From the NCBI RefSeq assembly GCF_023612095.1, contig NZ_CP086235.1, forward strand, positions 3,173,501 to 3,237,500: a DNA stretch of 64,000 nucleotides, given 5' to 3'. This stretch comes from Cytobacillus firmus. Its GTDB lineage: Bacteria; Bacillota; Bacilli; Bacillales; Cytobacillaceae. How positions within the stretch are numbered: the stretch's first letter is position 1; every line of letters starts with the position of its first letter. A program made the translations under genes and the position numbers. The notes beneath the pieces were generated by a model. That model was given only the letters and a program-made list of their open reading frames with translations. It searched no databases and was not told the origin of the DNA. Below, one piece after another: positions 9,291 to 17,910 of this stretch.

Positions 9291-10415
9291 TTAACCTTTA
9301 TACTTTAAATATGCTGCAATCAATTCAATTGCGGTTTCAATTGCATTTTCATTTGGATTCAGCCTGGCATGATGAAGTCCATATTCTGAATCGACCCCAA
9401 GCCAAAACATGAACCCCGGAATTTCTTCAAGCATATAGCCAAAGTCCTCACCTGTCATGGCTTCACGGCATTCAACCACGCTGATGTCTGTACTGGAACG
9501 GACAAACTCCATAAATTCTCTTGTTAAGATCTCCTCATTGTAAACCTGATGATACATGCTGCCATAGTCGATGGAAGCTTCACATTCATACCCAACTTCA
9601 ATTCCTTTAACAAGTGCCTGAATTCTGCTTTTTACCTTCTTCATTGATTCAGGAGACAGAGTGCGAATGGTACCTTCAAGCCTTGCTTTTTCAGCTATGA
9701 TGTTTTGAACAGTGCCACCTGTTATTTTTCCAATTGTAACGACTGCGCTGTCCAGGGGATCCACGTTCCTCGAAATGATGGATTGAAGCTGGCTGACCAG
9801 GGTACATGCTGCCACGATCATATCATTGGTATTATGCGGATATGCGGCATGTCCCCCTTTTCCCTTTAAATCAATAAATAGCTCCGAAGTATTTGCAAAA
9901 AGCAAGCCTTCCCTCAATGCGATTGTTCCGACAGGATATTCCGGAGCAATATGCAGGGCCAATATCATATCAGGCTTCCATTCTTTCATTATGTCAGATT
10001 TAAGCATGGGTTCTGCCCCGCCAGGCCCTTCTTCAGCTGGCTGAAAAATAAACAGCAAATCATCGTTAATGCGTTCTTCTATGAATTTCGTTATTAAGCC
10101 AAGTGCAATTGACATATGAAAATCATGTCCACAGGCATGCATTTGCTCACTATGCTCTGATTTAAACGGCAGGCCTGTCTCCTCTGTAATTGGGAGGCCA
10201 TCTATATCAGCACGATACCCAATCATCCTGGAAGGATTACTTCCGCTGATTTTTACAAAAATACCCGTTTTCCAAGTTTTAATTTCCAAATTGTCCTGAG
10301 GGAGAGAATACAGGTAATCTAACAGAAACTGCTGTGTTTTAAATTCACGGAACCCTAACTCCGGTATTTTATGCAGCTCCCGCCGTAATAAAACGAATGG
10401 ATTGTTTGTGACCAA
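9291..10415 (-). CDS. dapL: N-acetyldiaminopimelate deacetylase
   Basis: An M20-family amidohydrolase that releases acetate from N-acetyl-LL-diaminopimelate in the acetyl branch of lysine/peptidoglycan precursor synthesis. Metal-binding motif [10 protein letters not shown] and the [10 protein letters not shown] block are present, with a dimerisation lid domain in the middle. A TTG start at 10415 is chosen: it lies 6 bases after AGGGGGAAG and gives 374 residues, equal to B. subtilis YkuR; the reading frame upstream is not conserved. It follows dapH on the same strand but a terminator lies between, so dapL is probably transcribed at a lower or separately set level. Confidence 0.93.
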   Translation of the reverse strand: MVTNNPFVLLRRELHKIPELGFREFKTQQFLLDYLYSLPQDNLEIKTWKTGIFVKISGSNPSRMIGYRADIDGLPITEETGLPFKSEHSEQMHACGHDFHMSIALGLITKFIEERINDDLLFIFQPAEEGPGGAEPMLKSDIMKEWKPDMILALHIAPEYPVGTIALREGLLFANTSELFIDLKGKGGHAAYPHNTNDMIVAACTLVSQLQSIISRNVDPLDSAVVTIGKITGGTVQNIIAEKARLEGTIRTLSPESMKKVKSRIQALVKGIEVGYECEASIDYGSMYHQVYNEEILTREFMEFVRSSTDISVVECREAMTGEDFGYMLEEIPGFMFWLGVDSEYGLHHARLNPNENAIETAIELIAAYLKYKG

Positions 10416-10486
10416 AACTAGCTTCCCCCTTGTTAAAAATGCCCTTATATATTTCTTCACACAATAGCAATCATAAATTAATCCTT

Positions 10487-10519
10487 TAGAAAAAGCGCGG
10501 ATCGAGATCCACGCTTTTT
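10487..10519 (-). terminator. Terminator between dapH and dapL
   Basis: Stem GCG-GGA (10495-10501) with GATCC-CGC (10507-10514), one internal mismatch, framed by A5/T5, in the 110-base gap after dapH. Probably partial read-through to dapL. Confidence 0.65.
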
Positions 10520-10525
10520 AAACTA

Positions 10526-11236
10526 TTATAATTGGCGAAGTTCTTGCTTAATTTCTGTTTTGGACTTAGTTTTTTCATCAATCTCTTTAATCACACGAGC
10601 TGGTGTACCTGCAACCACTGTATATGGCGGCACATCATCAATGACAATAGCACCTGCAGCAACTACAGCTCCCTTACCGACGGTTACACCTTCGAGTACA
10701 ACCGCATTGGCTCCGATAACTACATCATCTTCTACAACGACTGGTTTTGCTGAAGGAGGCTCAATAACGCCGGCCAATACAGTTCCTGCTCCAATATGAC
10801 AGTTCTTGCCGACTGTAGCTCTTCCGCCAAGGACAACATTCATGTCAATCATTGTGCCTTCACCAATCACTGATCCGATATTAATGGAAGCACCCATCAT
10901 GATTACAGCGTTATCGCCGATTTCTACCTGGTCACGGATGATGGCACCCGGCTCAATGCGCGCTTTAATATTTTTCATATCAAGCAATGGAATCGCTGAG
11001 TTTCTGCGGTCATTTTCAATCACATAATCTTCAATTTTTGACTGGTTTGCTTCAATTGCCTGGCTAATTTCAGACCATTCACCAAACACAACCCCGGTGC
11101 TGCCGTTTATAAAGGCCTTTGCAGAGGCTCCGAAGACGATTCCTTCTAATTCACCTTTAATATAAACCTTTACAGGTGTGGATTTTGTGCTGTTCTGGAT
11201 AAAAGAAATAATCTCATTTGCATCCATCATTTTCAT
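10526..11236 (-). CDS. dapH: Tetrahydrodipicolinate N-acetyltransferase
   Basis: A 236-residue acetyltransferase making N-acetyl-L-2-amino-6-oxopimelate from tetrahydrodipicolinate and acetyl-CoA. The N-terminal 85 residues are the DapH-specific domain ([12 protein letters not shown]), followed by left-handed beta-helix hexapeptide repeats ([19 protein letters not shown] and on) and a C-terminal EIKQELRQL tail. Near identity to B. subtilis YkuQ is evident throughout. ATG 11236 follows GAGGAGG. With dapL here and patA at 29.6 kb, the acetylase DAP route is complete from tetrahydrodipicolinate to LL-DAP. Confidence 0.97.
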   Translation of the reverse strand: MKMMDANEIISFIQNSTKSTPVKVYIKGELEGIVFGASAKAFINGSTGVVFGEWSEISQAIEANQSKIEDYVIENDRRNSAIPLLDMKNIKARIEPGAIIRDQVEIGDNAVIMMGASINIGSVIGEGTMIDMNVVLGGRATVGKNCHIGAGTVLAGVIEPPSAKPVVVEDDVVIGANAVVLEGVTVGKGAVVAAGAIVIDDVPPYTVVAGTPARVIKEIDEKTKSKTEIKQELRQL

Positions 11237-11337
11237 AATAAAAATCCTCCTCTATGTATAACATTGCAACTAGGATTACTTTAACAAACAAAAGCGCTGA
11301 AAACAAGAAAAATAACTAGGGATAAGAAAACGGAAGA

Positions 11338-12222
11338 TCATTGTCTTTCTTCTTCAATATGCTCCTTTATTAACTCAACAAATGCCTGCACCTGCTTGAG
11401 CTGAAAGGCAGATTCGTACCCCAGGAGCCACGTATCACGCTTAATTGGCAAATTATTTTCATCAAGCAGCGGAATCTTGAAAATATTTTTCTCTGCACCA
11501 TTCAGCGTAATGGCCGGGAGAATGGCGTACCCTATTCCATTGAAAGTCATTTGCTTGCATGTTTCAATTTGGTCAACTACTATTGTCCTTTTTGGAGAAG
11601 TTTTGAACTGCCGCAGCCACCAGTCCTGAATTTCCTGATAATAGTTTGAATCACTCTTAAATTGAATAAATGGCCGGTCTGTTTCAAGAACCTGCTCCGG
11701 TCTTGTAATTTCTGTGTCAACCAGATAAAGACTGTCCTTAAATAAAGGGATTTTAATCCCTTTCCAATCCGGAGTCCCTCTGATAATTCCAATATGAACC
11801 TGATCATCATAAAGAGATTTTAATATTTCACTGCTCCAGCCGGTGATCAGAGAAATTTTTGCCTGGGGATAGCGGCTGACAAACTTTTTAAGGACCTGTG
11901 GAAGCCAATTCTGTCCGACAATTGAAGCAACTGCAATTTTTAACGTTCCATGAACCTCCGAATTGAGGGCATTAATTGACTCCCTCACTTTTTCTTCTTT
12001 GGCCAGAACTTCATTTACGAATTGAATAACAATTTCTCCTGCCGGTGTCAGAGACAGTCCCTTTTGGGAGCGGAGGAATAGCTTGTTCCCCCATTCCTTT
12101 TCAATATTCACAAGGCGCTGTGAAAGCGCCGGCTGCGATACAAATAAACGCTCAGCCGCTTTTCTCATATTCATTTCCTGTGCCAGCACCGATAAAAGAT
12201 GAAATTCTGTAAGTGAAGACAT
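11338..12222 (-). CDS. ccpC: LysR-family regulator CcpC
   Basis: A LysR-type regulator with N-terminal winged helix (NMRKAAERLFVSQPALSQRL, residues 15-34) and a C-terminal co-inducer domain. The blocks GTLKIAVASIVGQNWLP, SLITGWSSEILKSLYDDQV, GIIRG and IETCKQM match B. subtilis CcpC, the citrate-responsive repressor of citB and citZ. It likely senses citrate and controls early TCA-cycle genes elsewhere in the genome. ATG 12222 is 8 bases after AAGGGA. Gene position beside dapH is conserved. Confidence 0.93.
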   Translation of the reverse strand: MSSLTEFHLLSVLAQEMNMRKAAERLFVSQPALSQRLVNIEKEWGNKLFLRSQKGLSLTPAGEIVIQFVNEVLAKEEKVRESINALNSEVHGTLKIAVASIVGQNWLPQVLKKFVSRYPQAKISLITGWSSEILKSLYDDQVHIGIIRGTPDWKGIKIPLFKDSLYLVDTEITRPEQVLETDRPFIQFKSDSNYYQEIQDWWLRQFKTSPKRTIVVDQIETCKQMTFNGIGYAILPAITLNGAEKNIFKIPLLDENNLPIKRDTWLLGYESAFQLKQVQAFVELIKEHIEEERQ

Positions 12223-12329
12223 AAACATCTTCCCTTCATAACTTTTTCTTATAGTATATCTTAATTACTTTTAAATTTCTTTATCATCGATGATGGTTTG
12301 GAGACAAAGTTCCAGGAGTGAAGCATAAA

Positions 12330-12358
12330 AAATCTCTGCACGATAAATGCAGAGATTT
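12330..12358 (-). terminator. Terminator after the DHA2 MFS gene
   Basis: Perfect 11-base arms AAATCTCTGCA / TGCAGAGATTT, loop CGATAAA, followed on the minus strand by TTTTATG. Confidence 0.85.
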
Positions 12359-12366
12359 ACATGCGC

Positions 12367-13890
12367 CTAATCGGCGATTTCCTTTTCATGTTTTGGCAGT
12401 GCAATGACCAATAAGAAGCTTATCACGGCAAATAAGAGTACTGCATAATACACCGAATGAAGTGAAACGGTAAGGCCATTCTGCAGAATTTCCTTTATTC
12501 CCGCATCCATGCTGTTTCTCGCACCTTCATTTAATAATACATTTGCTGAATCTAACGATAAGCTGGCGTCTATGCCTTCACCATTCTTCTGTATATATGA
12601 TTTGATCTGACTGTTTAAAATTCCGCCAAGCAAGGCTGCTCCTATGGTGTTGCCCAGATTTCTCATAAACATATTGGCAGCAGTGGCAATACCCCTTTGA
12701 TTCCATTCCACTGTACTCTGAATGGATACAATAAAAGCTGTAGTGGTTAAGCCCATGCCTGCCCCGACCAGAAAGCTCCCCGCTGCTGCCCATACGGGTC
12801 CCGCTTCGGGAGTGAGGGTAACAAACATAATACTCCCCGCTATCAAAAACACTCCGCCTATGACAGATGTACTTCTAAAACCAATTTTTAAAAGCAGCTT
12901 GCCTGCCGCTGCAGAAGCAATCGGCCATCCAATAGACATCGTGGTAAGTGTAAAGCCGGCTACTATCGGAGATCTTTCCATGACACCCTGTACAAATGCA
13001 GGCAGAAAACTTGAAATCCCTATAAGCATGACACCAGTGGTCAAGGAAGCCAAATTGGCAATTAATATCGGCTTCTCCTTCCATATATTAAAAGGCATCA
13101 TTGGTTCTGCAGCTTTTTTTTCCTGCAGGATAAATAAAATAAAGGCAATTACACTGACCGATAATAGGCTGATGGCTTCAATGGAATTCCATGCCCAATT
13201 TGTTCCTCCCTCCACAAGCACAAACATGAGAGATGAAATGGAAACAGTTAATAGCACAGCTCCGGCATAATCGATCTGGTGTTTTTTCCTTTCCACATTT
13301 TCATGGAGGAAAAGCCACAAACCTGCAATAGCCATGATGCCAAGCGGAATGTTAACCCAAAAAACATACCGCCAGCTGACGAATTCAACCAGCAGTCCGC
13401 CTATTGCCGGGCCCATGATAGCTGAAACTCCCCAAACGCTTGATAAATAACCCTGCACCTGTGCCCTTTCCTCTTTTGTATAAATATCTCCGACAATGGT
13501 TGTTGCAATCGGCATGACGGCTCCGGCACCAAAACCCTGGATTAACCTGAAAATGATCAGTGCAGTCATTGATTCCGCAAAACCGCATAAAATGGAACCA
13601 ATTAAAAAGATGATAATCCCGAACGTTAAAACGGGCTTCCGCCCAAATAAGTCAGAAAGCTTGCCGTAAATCAAAACAGTCACAGCATTCATTAACAGAT
13701 ATGCTGAAAACACCCAGCTATATAAAGCAAATCCGCCTAAATCCCCGACAATGGCAGGCATCGCGGTTGACACTATGGTCGCCTCAATGGCCCCCATAAA
13801 CATGGCAAGCATTACTGAAGCCAGCACAAAAGGCTTTTTTGTCACTTTCCTCTTACCTTGAGGCATTTTTTTATGTAAAGTTTGGCTCAA
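12367..13890 (-). CDS. MFS drug exporter, DHA2 (EmrB/QacA) type
   Basis: About 507 residues with roughly 14 predicted membrane helices. Motif A variant GKLSDLFGRKPV follows helix 2, helix 1 carries FMGAIEATIVSTAMPAIVGDLGG typical of DHA2 proton-driven exporters, and motif C GPAIGGLL is in helix 5. Likely a proton antiporter for lipophilic drugs. TTG 13890 (MSQTLHKKMPQ) lies 6 bases after GGAGGGG; ATG 13905 and 13866 are alternatives. It stands alone with its own terminator. Not part of the B. subtilis yku order, so probably a lineage-specific insertion. Confidence 0.88.
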   Translation of the reverse strand: MSQTLHKKMPQGKRKVTKKPFVLASVMLAMFMGAIEATIVSTAMPAIVGDLGGFALYSWVFSAYLLMNAVTVLIYGKLSDLFGRKPVLTFGIIIFLIGSILCGFAESMTALIIFRLIQGFGAGAVMPIATTIVGDIYTKEERAQVQGYLSSVWGVSAIMGPAIGGLLVEFVSWRYVFWVNIPLGIMAIAGLWLFLHENVERKKHQIDYAGAVLLTVSISSLMFVLVEGGTNWAWNSIEAISLLSVSVIAFILFILQEKKAAEPMMPFNIWKEKPILIANLASLTTGVMLIGISSFLPAFVQGVMERSPIVAGFTLTTMSIGWPIASAAAGKLLLKIGFRSTSVIGGVFLIAGSIMFVTLTPEAGPVWAAAGSFLVGAGMGLTTTAFIVSIQSTVEWNQRGIATAANMFMRNLGNTIGAALLGGILNSQIKSYIQKNGEGIDASLSLDSANVLLNEGARNSMDAGIKEILQNGLTVSLHSVYYAVLLFAVISFLLVIALPKHEKEIAD

Positions 13891-13966
13891 GTATTTCCCC
13901 TCCATGAATAAATCCGAAAATAACGGCCATAAACCGGTCTGAATACTCATCATTGAAAATAAAGCA

Positions 13967-13992
13967 AGCTCCCACTGCGGGGAGCTGATTTT
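13967..13992 (-). terminator. Terminator after ykuL
   Basis: Seven-base stem AGCTCCC/GGGAGCT (13967-13973/13980-13986) right after the ykuL stop, with a TTTATTTT stretch beyond on the minus strand. Confidence 0.55.
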
Positions 13993-14437
13993 TATTGTTT
14001 ATTTAATCGTCTGATATGTTTGTTTAGTTGATCCAATACTGTTCTGCGGGTAAGTATTCCCTCAAAATAGCCTTCCTTGTTTTCAACACAAATAAATGGA
14101 TGGTCAACTAATAGCGCGATCGATTGCTGGATAGAAGATTCAGCATCAAGCCTTGGAATATTTGCGTTCATAGCCTCTTCAACCCTTTTTTCTCCAGCTG
14201 CTCAAACTCAATCCGCTCGAGACCAAGAATGGAATCCATAATAATGGGTGTGCTGATTAAGCCCTGCAGCTTATATTGAGGGTCCAGTACAGGAATTGCT
14301 GTATATCCGCTTTTCGTTAGTACTAAGAGGGCATGCTCAAGGCTATTGCCAACCTGCACATGTGCTACCCGTTCAGAAGGAATCATGAAATCACTAATGT
14401 TAAATTCTAAAAATTCCTCGCTATGAAGACTGATCAT
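13992..14437 (-). pseudogene. ykuL: CBS-pair protein YkuL, one-base frameshift
   Basis: Two overlapping frames together give a 148-residue protein collinear with B. subtilis YkuL (147). The first frame (from ATG 14437) carries CBS domain 1 (HVQVGNSLEHALLVLTKSGY, GLERIEFEQLEKK) and then ends prematurely as GLKRL. The second, offset by -1, carries CBS domain 2 from EEAMNANIPRLD to LNKHIRRLNKQ, ending at 13992. The break is at GAG-A6-GGG (14186-14191); one more base, or a -1 ribosomal slip on AAA, restores EKKRVEEAM. CBS pairs bind adenyl nucleotides; YkuL function is unknown. Both halves look conserved, so the lesion is recent, artefactual or recoded. Confidence 0.8.
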
Positions 14438-14508
14438 CACCGAAAACTCCTCAAAAATTAGTTATACTTCTTAACCATTTTATCACAGTCTTCGGCATTT
14501 TGCGCCTA

Positions 14509-14652
14509 TTATCCTTTACTGGTTTGAATGTCTTTAACTTCATAGCCGCAGTCAGGACAGTGAAAAATAACATTTTGATTTGATTGTGCAGTTAATACAG
14601 CATCAATTTCTTTTTCTGCCCTGCAGCCCGGACATTTTACAGTTGGCATCAT
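14509..14652 (-). CDS. Small two-CxxC zinc-ribbon protein
   Basis: A 47-residue protein, MMPTVKCPGCRAEKEI up to CPDCGYEVKDIQTSKG. CPGC near residue 7 and CPDC near residue 32 form a classic zinc-ribbon pair with about 21 residues between. GAGGT at 14661-14665 is 8 bases before ATG 14652. Rubredoxin-like knuckles of this size may bind nucleic acid or a protein partner, but no role is known. It lies between ykuL and a small membrane gene on the same strand with short gaps, possibly one operon headed by ykuJ or starting locally. Confidence 0.75.
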   Translation of the reverse strand: MMPTVKCPGCRAEKEIDAVLTAQSNQNVIFHCPDCGYEVKDIQTSKG

Positions 14653-14700
14653 TCTGCTTCACCTCAATTTAGATCATATACTGCTTATTGTTCTCAATAC

Positions 14701-14850
14701 CTAATTTTTCGAGCCTTTATTGTCTTTTAAAATTTCTTTCATTTCTTCAAGAGTTTTCCTGATCCGTATTACTTCTCCTTTTGTATTAATTAAATCTGCA
14801 AGCAAAAGCAGAACAGTAAAAAACAGCATAATCATGAGCAGGTAATACAT
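14701..14850 (-). CDS. Small single-TM protein with charged helix
   Basis: A 49-residue protein with one N-terminal hydrophobic helix (MYYLLMIMLFFTVLLLLADL) and a basic/acidic amphipathic tail (RIRKTLEEMKEILKDNKG) that could form a short coiled coil. GAGGTG lies just upstream of ATG 14850. The stop is 48 bases upstream of the zinc-ribbon gene, so the two are likely co-transcribed. No family recognised; this shape is common in membrane-anchored adaptor peptides. Confidence 0.6.
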   Translation of the reverse strand: MYYLLMIMLFFTVLLLLADLINTKGEVIRIRKTLEEMKEILKDNKGSKN

Positions 14851-14895
14851 TTCACACCTCTGGCAATTGATTTATTATAAAAGCACATATAAGAA

Positions 14896-14915
14896 AAGAG
14901 GCCAAGAGGCCCCTT
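14896..14915 (-). terminator. Terminator after ykuJ
   Basis: On the minus strand AAGGGGCC-TCTT-GGCCTCTT, one G-U pair, then TTCTTAT. Confidence 0.65.
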
Positions 14916-14929
14916 ATGTATGTGGTGAA

Positions 14930-15166
14930 TTATTGAATCAAATCGAAAATTTCGATTGTGATCATATCAATGTTGTCGAATTGATATCTTTTTGGCTTTT
15001 CTTTATCGTTATATACTTCCAGCTCAAATGTTTCATTTTTCGGATGAAAAGTTACCTGGCATTTTCTTTCACCATTCACCTCGAAAAATCTTTGCATTGG
15101 CTCTCCGCCTGTTGCTTGTTCCTGTAAGCTTTTTAAGCGTGTTAATATACCTTGAAGCTGTGACAT
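14930..15166 (-). CDS. ykuJ: YkuJ family protein
   Basis: A 78-residue protein matching the DUF1797/YkuJ family: MSQLQGILTRLKSLQE, PMQRFFEVNGE and FDNIDMITIEIFDLIQ. The B. subtilis homologue is 79 residues, a compact alpha/beta fold of unknown function. ATG 15166 follows AAGGAGAGAG; a TTG further upstream adds residues absent from the family. It ends at its own terminator. Confidence 0.9.
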   Translation of the reverse strand: MSQLQGILTRLKSLQEQATGGEPMQRFFEVNGERKCQVTFHPKNETFELEVYNDKEKPKRYQFDNIDMITIEIFDLIQ

Positions 15167-15349
15167 GCTCTCTCTCCTTTCCAAAACAAAACCCAGAATT
15201 CACATTTAGGTTTCTCTTTTGGCATGTTTCTATCCTAAAGAAATAAATTCAGAATATTCAAGCTCGATGCTTTACATACCAATATTAACAGAATAAAATA
15301 TTGTAAGGTGTTTGTACAAGCAAAAGCTTTATAAAGGACGTGATTTTTT

Positions 15350-16300
15350 TTGGCAAAACCTGAAAAATTGGCCGAAAACCTATATTTAATTGACGATTAT
15401 GACCTTTCATTGGAAAAACGTACCGGTACCTATGTTTTAACAGAACAAAAGCTGACTTTGATTGAAACCTCTGCCAGTCCCTCAATCCCCTACATTTTGG
15501 AAGGACTCAGCCAGCTTCACTTTACACCGGAGGAAGTTGATTATATCATCCTGACACATATTCATCTTGATCATGCCGGCGGCACAGGCGTATTATTAAC
15601 CCATTGTCCAAACGCAAAGGTAATAGTCCACCCGAAAGGTGCCAGGCACTTAGCAGACCCTTCACGCTTGATTGCCGGTGCAAAAGCCGTTTATGGTGAT
15701 CAATTCGATGGACTGTTTAATCCAATATTGCCTGTTCCAGAGGAGAAGATTATCACTAAAGAACATGAGGAAGAGCTTGAAATAGGTCCAATTTGCACTC
15801 TGAAATTTTATCATTCGCCCGGACACGCCAATCACCACTTCAGTATCTTTCACCCTGCCTTAAATGGAATGTTTACGGGAGATACTGCCGGTGTATTTTA
15901 TCCGCAGTTGAAAGAGCTTGGGATTGAATTGTATCTGCCCTCGACTTCACCAAACCAATTCAGTCCAGTCAAAATGCTCGAATCCATTGACATGTACGAA
16001 AAAATGGACCTTGAATTTATTTTCTTTGGCCATTACGGCATGAGCTCAAACCCTAAAGAAGTCTACAGGCAAATAAAGGACTGGCTTAAGATTTTCATGA
16101 ATGCTGGTGAAGCTTCGGTATCAGGAGGCGGTTCTATAAATCAACAGACACACGCAGCACAAGCCATCCTCGAAGAGAAAGTTAAAACTTATCTTGATGG
16201 CAAAGGCGTCCCATCTGACCATCCTGTATACGAAATTCTTTCTATAGACATCGCTGTCTGTTCGATGGGATTGATTGATTACCTGCATAAAGCAAACTGA
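15350..16300 (+). CDS. MBL-fold metallohydrolase
   Basis: A 316-residue metallo-beta-lactamase-fold enzyme. Zinc ligands: THIHLDHAGG near residue 71, H in HSPGHANHH, D in FTGDTAG and H in FFGHYGM, i.e. a complete two-metal site. The C-terminal 80 residues are a helical extension seen in YqjP/YhfI-like hydrolases. Substrate unknown; thioester or glyoxalase II-like chemistry is possible. A TTG start at 15350 follows AAAGGA by about 11 bases. Next comes a glutaredoxin-like gene 60 bases on, perhaps an operon linked to thiol chemistry, which is inference. Confidence 0.85.
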   Translation: MAKPEKLAENLYLIDDYDLSLEKRTGTYVLTEQKLTLIETSASPSIPYILEGLSQLHFTPEEVDYIILTHIHLDHAGGTGVLLTHCPNAKVIVHPKGARHLADPSRLIAGAKAVYGDQFDGLFNPILPVPEEKIITKEHEEELEIGPICTLKFYHSPGHANHHFSIFHPALNGMFTGDTAGVFYPQLKELGIELYLPSTSPNQFSPVKMLESIDMYEKMDLEFIFFGHYGMSSNPKEVYRQIKDWLKIFMNAGEASVSGGGSINQQTHAAQAILEEKVKTYLDGKGVPSDHPVYEILSIDIAVCSMGLIDYLHKAN

Positions 16301-16360
16301 TTGCCTGCTGGATGATCCTGCTTTATGATAGAGTAACAAAAGACAGGGAGGATACAAACA

Positions 16361-16597
16361 TTGGAAGAAATTGTTTTATATACACAGCCGGATTGTCCGC
16401 CCTGTGAAATCACAAAGATGTTTTTGAATGAGAATGGATATGCCTATACAATTAAAGACATAAAAAAAGATGCCGCTGCACATAAAGAGCTGACAAAGCA
16501 GTTCGGCTCCTTTTCCACGCCAACTGTGGTTATCGGGGACACCGTCATTAGGGGATTTGACCTGGAAAAACTTAAATCAGCTCTGGGAAAAGAATAA
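16361..16597 (+). CDS. Glutaredoxin/NrdH-like redox protein
   Basis: A 78-residue thioredoxin-fold protein. CPPC is near residue 12, the cis-Pro is in STPTVV, and GFD near the C-terminus matches the glutathione- or bacillithiol-binding loop of the glutaredoxin family. It probably reduces or relays disulfides in the cytoplasm. TTG 16361 follows GGGAGG with good spacing. It shares direction with the MBL gene and ends at a strong terminator. Confidence 0.88.
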   Translation: MEEIVLYTQPDCPPCEITKMFLNENGYAYTIKDIKKDAAAHKELTKQFGSFSTPTVVIGDTVIRGFDLEKLKSALGKE

Positions 16598-16598
16598 A

Positions 16599-16637
16599 AA
16601 AAGAGCTTAAAAGCCCGTTAAGCTTTTAAGCTCTTTT
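16599..16637. terminator. Bidirectional terminator
   Basis: Perfect 16-base arms AAAAGAGCTTAAAAGC / GCTTTTAAGCTCTTTT with loop CCGTTAA between convergent genes. Confidence 0.92.
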
Positions 16638-17337
16638 AATTGGCTGCCAGCTGTCCGTTCAGATCCTGCTGTTCAAATAAACCAATTATACTTTGATTAT
16701 CTGTTAAAAGCATGCTTCCTGACCGAAACATGGCATCAAATGGATTTAACAGGAATCCTAATTGATAGGAAGGCTTATTTAGCCAATTTGTATCAGGAGT
16801 TTTAAAAGAGGTTTGCTTGGCCGCTTCTTGCCCGTCCTCACCTTTGTTTATTATTTTCCCGGGAATATTTTCACCCAGGAATTTGGCGACTTTCATATTC
16901 CCGCCTCGTTCTTCCAGCAAGATTCCCTCATAATGACTCTCATAGCCCACAGGTCCTTCATGGTTTTCCTGAAAATATTCATACACATATACTTTACCGT
17001 TTTCTTCAACAACTTTTGTATTATCTGAATACGTGAAAAATGGAATGTAGTATGCGGCTGCATCTCCTCCAAGGGTAAAGTATTTGCCTTTTTCTGAAAT
17101 AAGATTTTCTTTCAGAAACTGATTTTTAGCTTCTTCAAAAAAATATGGGTCAAGCAATTCTTCCACTTCATTCATGCTTCGCTCTTCCCCGCTAAGCTCA
17201 ACCTGGGCTTGAAAAGCATTCTGCAGGAATTCGTATACCTCTTCTTTATTAGTATTTCCCTCCGCATAAGTATGAGAAGGAATCGCTGCGATCATGACTG
17301 CAATTGTGATAATAATTCCTGTTAGGTGCTTGTACAT
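16636..17337 (-). CDS. Secreted protein, DUF3993-like
   Basis: A 233-residue protein with an N-terminal signal peptide (MYKHLTGIIITIAVMIAAIP, likely cleavage after SHTYA). The mature part is acidic, with YEFLQNAFQAQVELSGEERS and a beta-rich middle. It recalls the Bacillus secreted DUF3993 family from memory; function unknown. ATG 17337 follows GGGAGAG; the upstream Met at 17364 adds a charged stretch before the signal. The stop overlaps the arm of the shared terminator. Monocistronic. Confidence 0.75.
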   Translation of the reverse strand: MYKHLTGIIITIAVMIAAIPSHTYAEGNTNKEEVYEFLQNAFQAQVELSGEERSMNEVEELLDPYFFEEAKNQFLKENLISEKGKYFTLGGDAAAYYIPFFTYSDNTKVVEENGKVYVYEYFQENHEGPVGYESHYEGILLEERGGNMKVAKFLGENIPGKIINKGEDGQEAAKQTSFKTPDTNWLNKPSYQLGFLLNPFDAMFRSGSMLLTDNQSIIGLFEQQDLNGQLAAN

Positions 17338-17575
17338 TCCACTCTCCCTTTCTTTATCGATCACTAAGTTTGTACCTTCAATTTTACCAGCAAATAAATT
17401 TCCTGATACTTGCTTTCGTTCTCCAAATTCTTGTGCGTTTTGACAGAAAAATTCTTTTCTTGTTAAGAATCTACCCGTATTGACAAAGAATTAACGCAGC
17501 AGATAGAAAAGCCCCAAAGTAATTTGGATGTAAATATTGTAAATTGATCAATTCCATTTTTTTCACATAAAAAAA

Positions 17576-17592
17576 CCCCTCCAGTGGAGGGG
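17576..17592 (-). terminator. Terminator of the 79-residue membrane protein gene
   Basis: CCCCTCC/GGAGGGG stem with a 3-base loop, followed on the minus strand by a T6 run. Confidence 0.85.
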
Positions 17593-17594
17593 CT

Positions 17595-17834
17595 TCACCA
17601 AGTCCAAGTAAGTGCAAAATAAATAATCATGACAAGTAGGATTCCAAAGCAGATGGCATAAGTTAAAAAAATAGGATTTCTAATATATGCATGCTTTTGA
17701 ACATTATCCGGCAGTTCTGAATCGATATCGCCCTTTACTGCCTTTCGTTCTTTTCCAATAAACAAAGTGTAAACTAAGGAATATACAAGTATCCCAAGTC
17801 CGATCAGTAGTATGATCAATGTGTACATGCTCAT
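17595..17834 (-). CDS. Two-TM small membrane protein
   Basis: A 79-residue protein with hydrophobic helices at about residues 4-24 (TLIILLIGLGILVYSLVYTL) and 54-77 (FLTYAICFGILLVMIIYFAL), joined by a charged loop with KERKAVKGD. ATG 17834 follows AAGGAGAG; the longer upstream reading lacks a site. It lies downstream of ykuI on the same strand with a 76-base gap, so it may belong to the ykuI transcript. No family recognised. Confidence 0.7.
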   Translation of the reverse strand: MSMYTLIILLIGLGILVYSLVYTLFIGKERKAVKGDIDSELPDNVQKHAYIRNPIFLTYAICFGILLVMIIYFALTWTW

Positions 17835-17910
17835 GGTTAATCTCTCCTTGAGGAAAGTTCTACACTTACAATTCCTCAAACCATGAGTGTTTATACTTAA
17901 AATCTAATGT

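Noticed and set aside
14186..14191. Programmed -1 frameshift site in ykuL stated as fact
   Set aside because: The heptamer is not an ideal A-AAA-AAG in the right phase and no stimulatory stem was identified, so recoding remains only one option beside sequence error and decay.
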